36,161 nucleotides of DNA from NCBI GenBank assembly GCA_947179245.1, contig CAMXBD010000018.1:1-36161 (forward strand), read 5' to 3'. Below the pieces are notes generated by a model that was not told where the DNA came from, ran no database searches, and saw only the letters and a program-made list of their open reading frames with translations. The position numbers and the translations under genes were made by a program. This DNA is from an uncultured Lachnospiraceae bacterium (GTDB taxonomy: Bacteria; Bacillota; Clostridia; Lachnospirales; Lachnospiraceae). Of this stretch, positions 33,239 through 36,161 are shown piece after piece. Numbering within the stretch: position 1 is the stretch's first letter; every line of letters starts with the position of its first letter.

Positions 33239-34525
33239 ATGAAACCGTACAAAGAGATGAGCAGAGAAGAACTTCTGACACTGAAAGCAGAACTTGAAAA
33301 GCAGTTTGAGGATGCGAAAGGTAAGGGATTAAAATTGGATATGTCCAGAGGAAAACCTACCCCGGCGCAGCTTGATATGACAATGGGTTTGATGGATGTT
33401 TTGAATTCTGAGTCAGATATGAATACGATGGATGGCATAGATACCAGAAATTATGGTCTGATGGATGGTATTCTGGAAGCAAAACATTTGATGGCTGATG
33501 TGATGGGCGGCATTCCGGCTGAGAATGTGATCGTATATGGTAATGCCAGCTTGTCGATTATGTATGATACGGTTTCCCGCGCTGTGACACATGGCGTTCT
33601 TGGAAGTACACCGTGGTGTAAACTGGATAAAGTAAAATTCTTATGTCCTGTACCGGGATATGACAGACATTTTGCAATCACACAGCTTTTCGGAATTGAA
33701 ATGATTACGATTCCTATGACTCCCGAAGGACCGGATATGGATCTGGTAGAGAAGTATGTGTCTGAGGATTCTGCGGTCAAGGGTATCTGGTGTGTGCCGA
33801 AATATTCTAATCCGCAGGGAATTACTTATTCTGATGAGACAGTCAGAAGATTTGCGGCTTTGAAACCGGCGGCTGAGGATTTCCGTATTTATTGGGATAA
33901 TGCATATTCAATCCATCATCTGTATGATGATAATCAGGATCAGATATTGGAGATTTTAAGTGAGTGCGAGAAAGCGGGGAATCCGGATATGGTATATGAG
34001 TTTGCGTCCACATCTAAAATTACATTTTCCGGTGCCGGCATTGCTGCTTTTGCATCCTCTAAAGCGAATGTTGAAGAAGCAAAGAAGTTTATGACGATAC
34101 AGACGATCGGACATGATAAAGTGAATCAGCTCCGCCATGCGAGATATTTTAAGGATCTGAATGGTATGTTGGCGCATATGAAAAAACATGCCGATATCAT
34201 ACGGCCGAAATTTGAAGCGGTCCTTGCAGTTTTAGATAAAGAGCTTGGAGGGCTTGATGTTGGAGAATGGACCAGACCAAGAGGCGGCTATTTTATATCA
34301 TTTGATGCTATGGAGGGATGTGCGAAGGCAATCGTAGCAAAATGTAAAGAGGCAGGAGTTGTCCTGACAGGAGCCGGAGCTACATTCCCTTACGGTATCG
34401 ATCCTAAGGACAGCAATATCCGTATTGCACCATCTTATCCTACTTCAGAGGAAATGGCTGCAGCAACAGATTTGTTTGTGCTTTGTGTAAAATTAGTCAG
34501 CGTGGAGAAACTGCTGGCAGCATAA
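33239..34525 (+). CDS. PLP-dependent aminotransferase, AspT/PF12897 type
   Basis: This 428-residue protein is a fold-type I aminotransferase. Key residues: YWDNAYSIHHL (D220 should contact the PLP ring nitrogen), STSKITFSGAG (K260, the Schiff-base lysine), and RIAPSYPT near the C-terminus (Arg for the substrate carboxylate). The N-terminal LDMSRGKPTPAQLDM and the overall order match the group PF12897 (Asp aminotransferase, MocR-like), whose studied members act as aspartate aminotransferases. It probably makes aspartate from oxaloacetate and glutamate in the cytoplasm. AAAGGAG lies about 12 bases before the ATG. The Nudix gene follows after 84 bases without an obvious terminator. Confidence 0.9.
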   Translation: MKPYKEMSREELLTLKAELEKQFEDAKGKGLKLDMSRGKPTPAQLDMTMGLMDVLNSESDMNTMDGIDTRNYGLMDGILEAKHLMADVMGGIPAENVIVYGNASLSIMYDTVSRAVTHGVLGSTPWCKLDKVKFLCPVPGYDRHFAITQLFGIEMITIPMTPEGPDMDLVEKYVSEDSAVKGIWCVPKYSNPQGITYSDETVRRFAALKPAAEDFRIYWDNAYSIHHLYDDNQDQILEILSECEKAGNPDMVYEFASTSKITFSGAGIAAFASSKANVEEAKKFMTIQTIGHDKVNQLRHARYFKDLNGMLAHMKKHADIIRPKFEAVLAVLDKELGGLDVGEWTRPRGGYFISFDAMEGCAKAIVAKCKEAGVVLTGAGATFPYGIDPKDSNIRIAPSYPTSEEMAAATDLFVLCVKLVSVEKLLAA

Positions 34526-34609
34526 GCAGTATTGGACAGAATACGCAGAGTGTTGTATGATAAGAGAAGTAACTTGTAAACAGCAGAAATAACAGGCGGT
34601 GAGGTGTGT

Positions 34610-35161
34610 ATGGATAAGTACGAGCGTATTGGAAGAGAATTGGTGCACAAAGGTGCCATCATAGATTATTATCAGGATACGGTCAAAATTCCTAACGGAA
34701 ATATTGCGAAATGGGATTACATTAAGCACAAAGGCGCGGCGGCTGTGGTGGCTGTGAAGGAAGACGGGAAACTTCTGATGGTCAGACAATATAGGAATGC
34801 ATTGGACAGAGAAACTTTAGAGATTCCGGCAGGAGGCTTAAATGATGTGGATGAGCCTACAGATATTGCGGCTGCAAGAGAATTGGAAGAGGAGACCGGA
34901 TATACGGCTGGAAAGCTGGAACTTCTTCTGTCGCTGCGGACTACTGTTGCGTTTTGTGATGAGAAAATCGACGTTTATGTGGCAACCGATTTAAAAAGGA
35001 GTAAACAGCATCTGGATGAGGATGAATATCTGGATGTAGAGAGTCACGATGTTGAAGAACTGATGCAGATGATTTATGACTGCAAGATTCAGGACGGCAA
35101 AACTGTTTCTGCAATATTGGCATATAACAGTAAATACAGGCAGGGTGGAAGTTCTGTTTAG
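34610..35161 (+). CDS. nudF: ADP-ribose pyrophosphatase-like Nudix hydrolase
   Basis: The start is moved from GTG 34604 to ATG 34610, which has GGTGAGG five bases upstream; the product has 183 residues. The Nudix box GGLNDVDEPTDIAAARELEEETG is intact, including the REXXEE metal ligands. LEIPAGG before the box, the VRQYR strand and an N-terminal beta region are typical of ADP-ribose pyrophosphatases (NudF). It would cut ADP-ribose into AMP and ribose-5-phosphate. The order Nudix, small gene, spoIIM recalls the nudF-spoIIM neighbourhood of Bacillus, as remembered rather than checked. The substrate call is by family only. Confidence 0.85.
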   Translation: MDKYERIGRELVHKGAIIDYYQDTVKIPNGNIAKWDYIKHKGAAAVVAVKEDGKLLMVRQYRNALDRETLEIPAGGLNDVDEPTDIAAARELEEETGYTAGKLELLLSLRTTVAFCDEKIDVYVATDLKRSKQHLDEDEYLDVESHDVEELMQMIYDCKIQDGKTVSAILAYNSKYRQGGSSV

Positions 35162-35197
35162 TGTTTTTTCTATCAAAATGCAATGGAGGAAGTGTCT

Positions 35198-35380
35198 ATG
35201 AACGAAAGTGAAGCTAAGAAATTGGCACACGAACTAGCAATGGAATATGTCAAAGAGAAACAGATGTTGAGTAACCCTATATTGGACAATATTCCTAATA
35301 TGGTAGCCAAGTTTGCCGATATCAACAAGAGTTTTTATGATGCAATCATAAATAACAGTACTTTAAGAGACTTATATTAG
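35198..35380 (+). CDS. Small hypothetical protein of 60 residues
   Basis: The start is set at ATG 35198, since GGAGGA lies eight bases upstream. The track start at 35183 overlaps that site. The 60 residues are mostly helical and charged (MNESEAKKLAHELAMEYVKEKQ, then NPILDNIPNMVAKFADINKSFYDAI). There is no signal peptide or membrane segment. It is not a recognised family. It lies 36 bases after the Nudix stop, probably in the same operon, and its terminator follows. Confidence 0.65.
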   Translation: MNESEAKKLAHELAMEYVKEKQMLSNPILDNIPNMVAKFADINKSFYDAIINNSTLRDLY

Positions 35381-35406
35381 GACGGACAATTTCAAACAAG
35401 GAAAAG

Positions 35407-35452
35407 ACCACCTGTGACGATACATGATAAAATCGTTGCTGGTGGTTTTTTG
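35407..35452 (+). terminator. Terminator between the small gene and spoIIM
   Basis: ACCACC..ACGAT pairs with ATCGT..GGTGGT (two stem blocks with a small internal loop) and is followed by TTTTTT. It separates the aminotransferase-Nudix unit from spoIIM. Confidence 0.85.
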
Positions 35453-35558
35453 TTTATAAGCTTTGTTCATTTTGTGCATGTACGCTCCCTTGTGGACATA
35501 TATATAGGAAGAAAAAGTAATGTTGTGGCAGAGTATACTGTGAAAGAGGGAAGACATA

Positions 35559-36161
35559 GTGCAGCAGTCGTCGTTAAAAAATTGTTATTATGTGGTATAT
35601 CTGTTTATGATCGGACTGTTTCTTGGAATATTGATTGTCAATGTGGGATATGATGCGTGGATCAAAGACGGCAGTCTGCTCGGAACGGATATGATAACAA
35701 AGCTGAAGAACAGTATACTTGATGGAGGCGCTTTATTTAACTACATTGTGAAACACAGAGTATTTACGATATGTATGCTGGCGCTTTTGGCAACCACGAT
35801 GATAGGACTTCCGGCTATATGCGGATATATATGCTATATGGGATTGTCAGCAGGATGTCTTCTGTCGGTGTCGGTCATTCGTTACGGCATCCGGGGACTG
35901 TTGTTGATGGCAGCCGGAATCATGCCGCAGGGAATCATGTTGATCCCGGCTTATGCAGGTTTGTTTATATGGGCAGTCGGAGTCAACAGAATGTTGTATT
36001 CAAAGAGTCCATATAAAGAGTGCTATACCAGATACAGCAGGCAGATTTACCTGAAAAAGGGCGTACAAATTATAGCTATCGTTGCAGTTGTCATAATAGG
36101 ATGCCTATTGGAGAGTTATGTTAATCCTAAAATCTTACAAATTATCTTAAAAATCTGTCTA
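35559..36161 (+). CDS. spoIIM: Stage II sporulation protein M (partial, runs off the window)
   Basis: This gene is missing from the ORF track because it has no stop inside the window. The GTG at 35559 is preceded by AGAGGGAAG and is the only start between the upstream in-frame TGA (35541) and the coding sequence. The 201 visible residues contain about five hydrophobic segments and the SpoIIM/DUF95 pattern: FMIGLFLGILIVN near the N-terminus, LLATTMIGLPAICGYICYMGLSAG in the middle, then IRYGIRGLLLMAAGIMPQGI and a final segment IIAIVAVVIIGCLLE. The family length is about 210, so only the last few residues are missing. SpoIIM works with SpoIID and SpoIIP in peptidoglycan remodelling during forespore engulfment, at the mother-cell membrane. 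Its presence indicates a spore former. Confidence 0.88.
   Translation, partial: MQQSSLKNCYYVVYLFMIGLFLGILIVNVGYDAWIKDGSLLGTDMITKLKNSILDGGALFNYIVKHRVFTICMLALLATTMIGLPAICGYICYMGLSAGCLLSVSVIRYGIRGLLLMAAGIMPQGIMLIPAYAGLFIWAVGVNRMLYSKSPYKECYTRYSRQIYLKKGVQIIAIVAVVIIGCLLESYVNPKILQIILKICL

Noticed and set aside
35414-36016. Track ORFs at 35414-35653 and 35771-36016
   Set aside because: They are out of frame with the clear spoIIM reading that starts at 35559; the first also begins in the terminator.

Overview
The window looks like chromosomal DNA from a low-to-moderate GC, spore-forming Clostridia, most likely a Lachnospiraceae-type gut anaerobe. The evidence is gene content and order rather than a single marker: recA-recX-rny, a Nudix ADP-ribose pyrophosphatase close to spoIIM, an EFR1-type flavodoxin/ferredoxin protein, Bacillus/Clostridium-type LexA boxes at recA, and AGGAGG-type ribosome binding sites. 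No rRNA, tRNA, CRISPR array, prophage or intact insertion sequence was seen.

Region 1 (1-12.9 kb) is one giant secreted or surface-type protein of about 4,200 residues. It has an acidic 18-bp-repeat N-terminal linker, two transglutaminase-like domains with intact Cys-His-Asp residues, a fibronectin-III-like domain, and nine related beta-strand modules. Two of these modules were copied as a ~2 kb block. The 5' end is not intact as given: the frame opens just after a stop, has no good start codon, and seems to need two compensating frameshifts within the first 50 bases.

Region 2 (13.0-14.9 kb) holds a Uma2-family nuclease-like gene, a decayed stretch, and a membrane protein gene on the minus strand. 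The start of that membrane gene is separated from its body by a one-base shift at an A7 tract next to a hairpin. Region 3 (14.8-18.5 kb) is a flavin/iron-sulfur redox cluster: tetR-flavodoxin on the plus strand faces tetR-FMN-binding membrane protein-EFR1 on the minus strand. The two arms converge with overlapping 3' ends, and palindromes lie in the promoter region of each regulator.

Region 4 (18.5-28.5 kb) starts with aroA, followed by an unknown 146-residue protein and a 1,626-residue DUF4132-family protein. A separate strong promoter then drives three genes: Nudix-GNAT fusion, J-domain protein, alpha/beta-hydrolase-GNAT fusion. A strong terminator ends this unit. Region 5 (28.6-32.6 kb) is a 58-bp tandem repeat array, then SOS-controlled recA, recX, and rny. 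The rny Shine-Dalgarno sequence lies inside a perfect hairpin. Region 6 (32.6-36.2 kb) holds a small coiled-coil protein, an AspT-type aminotransferase, a Nudix pyrophosphatase, a 60-residue unknown, and spoIIM running off the end of the window.

The main candidates for something undescribed are: the giant dual-transglutaminase modular protein; the J-domain operon flanked by two different GNAT fusions; the small-protein/DUF4132 pair; an intergenic repeat family built on TTCGAGTTCGCGAA that sits just after terminators; and the A7/hairpin frame junction in the membrane protein gene.
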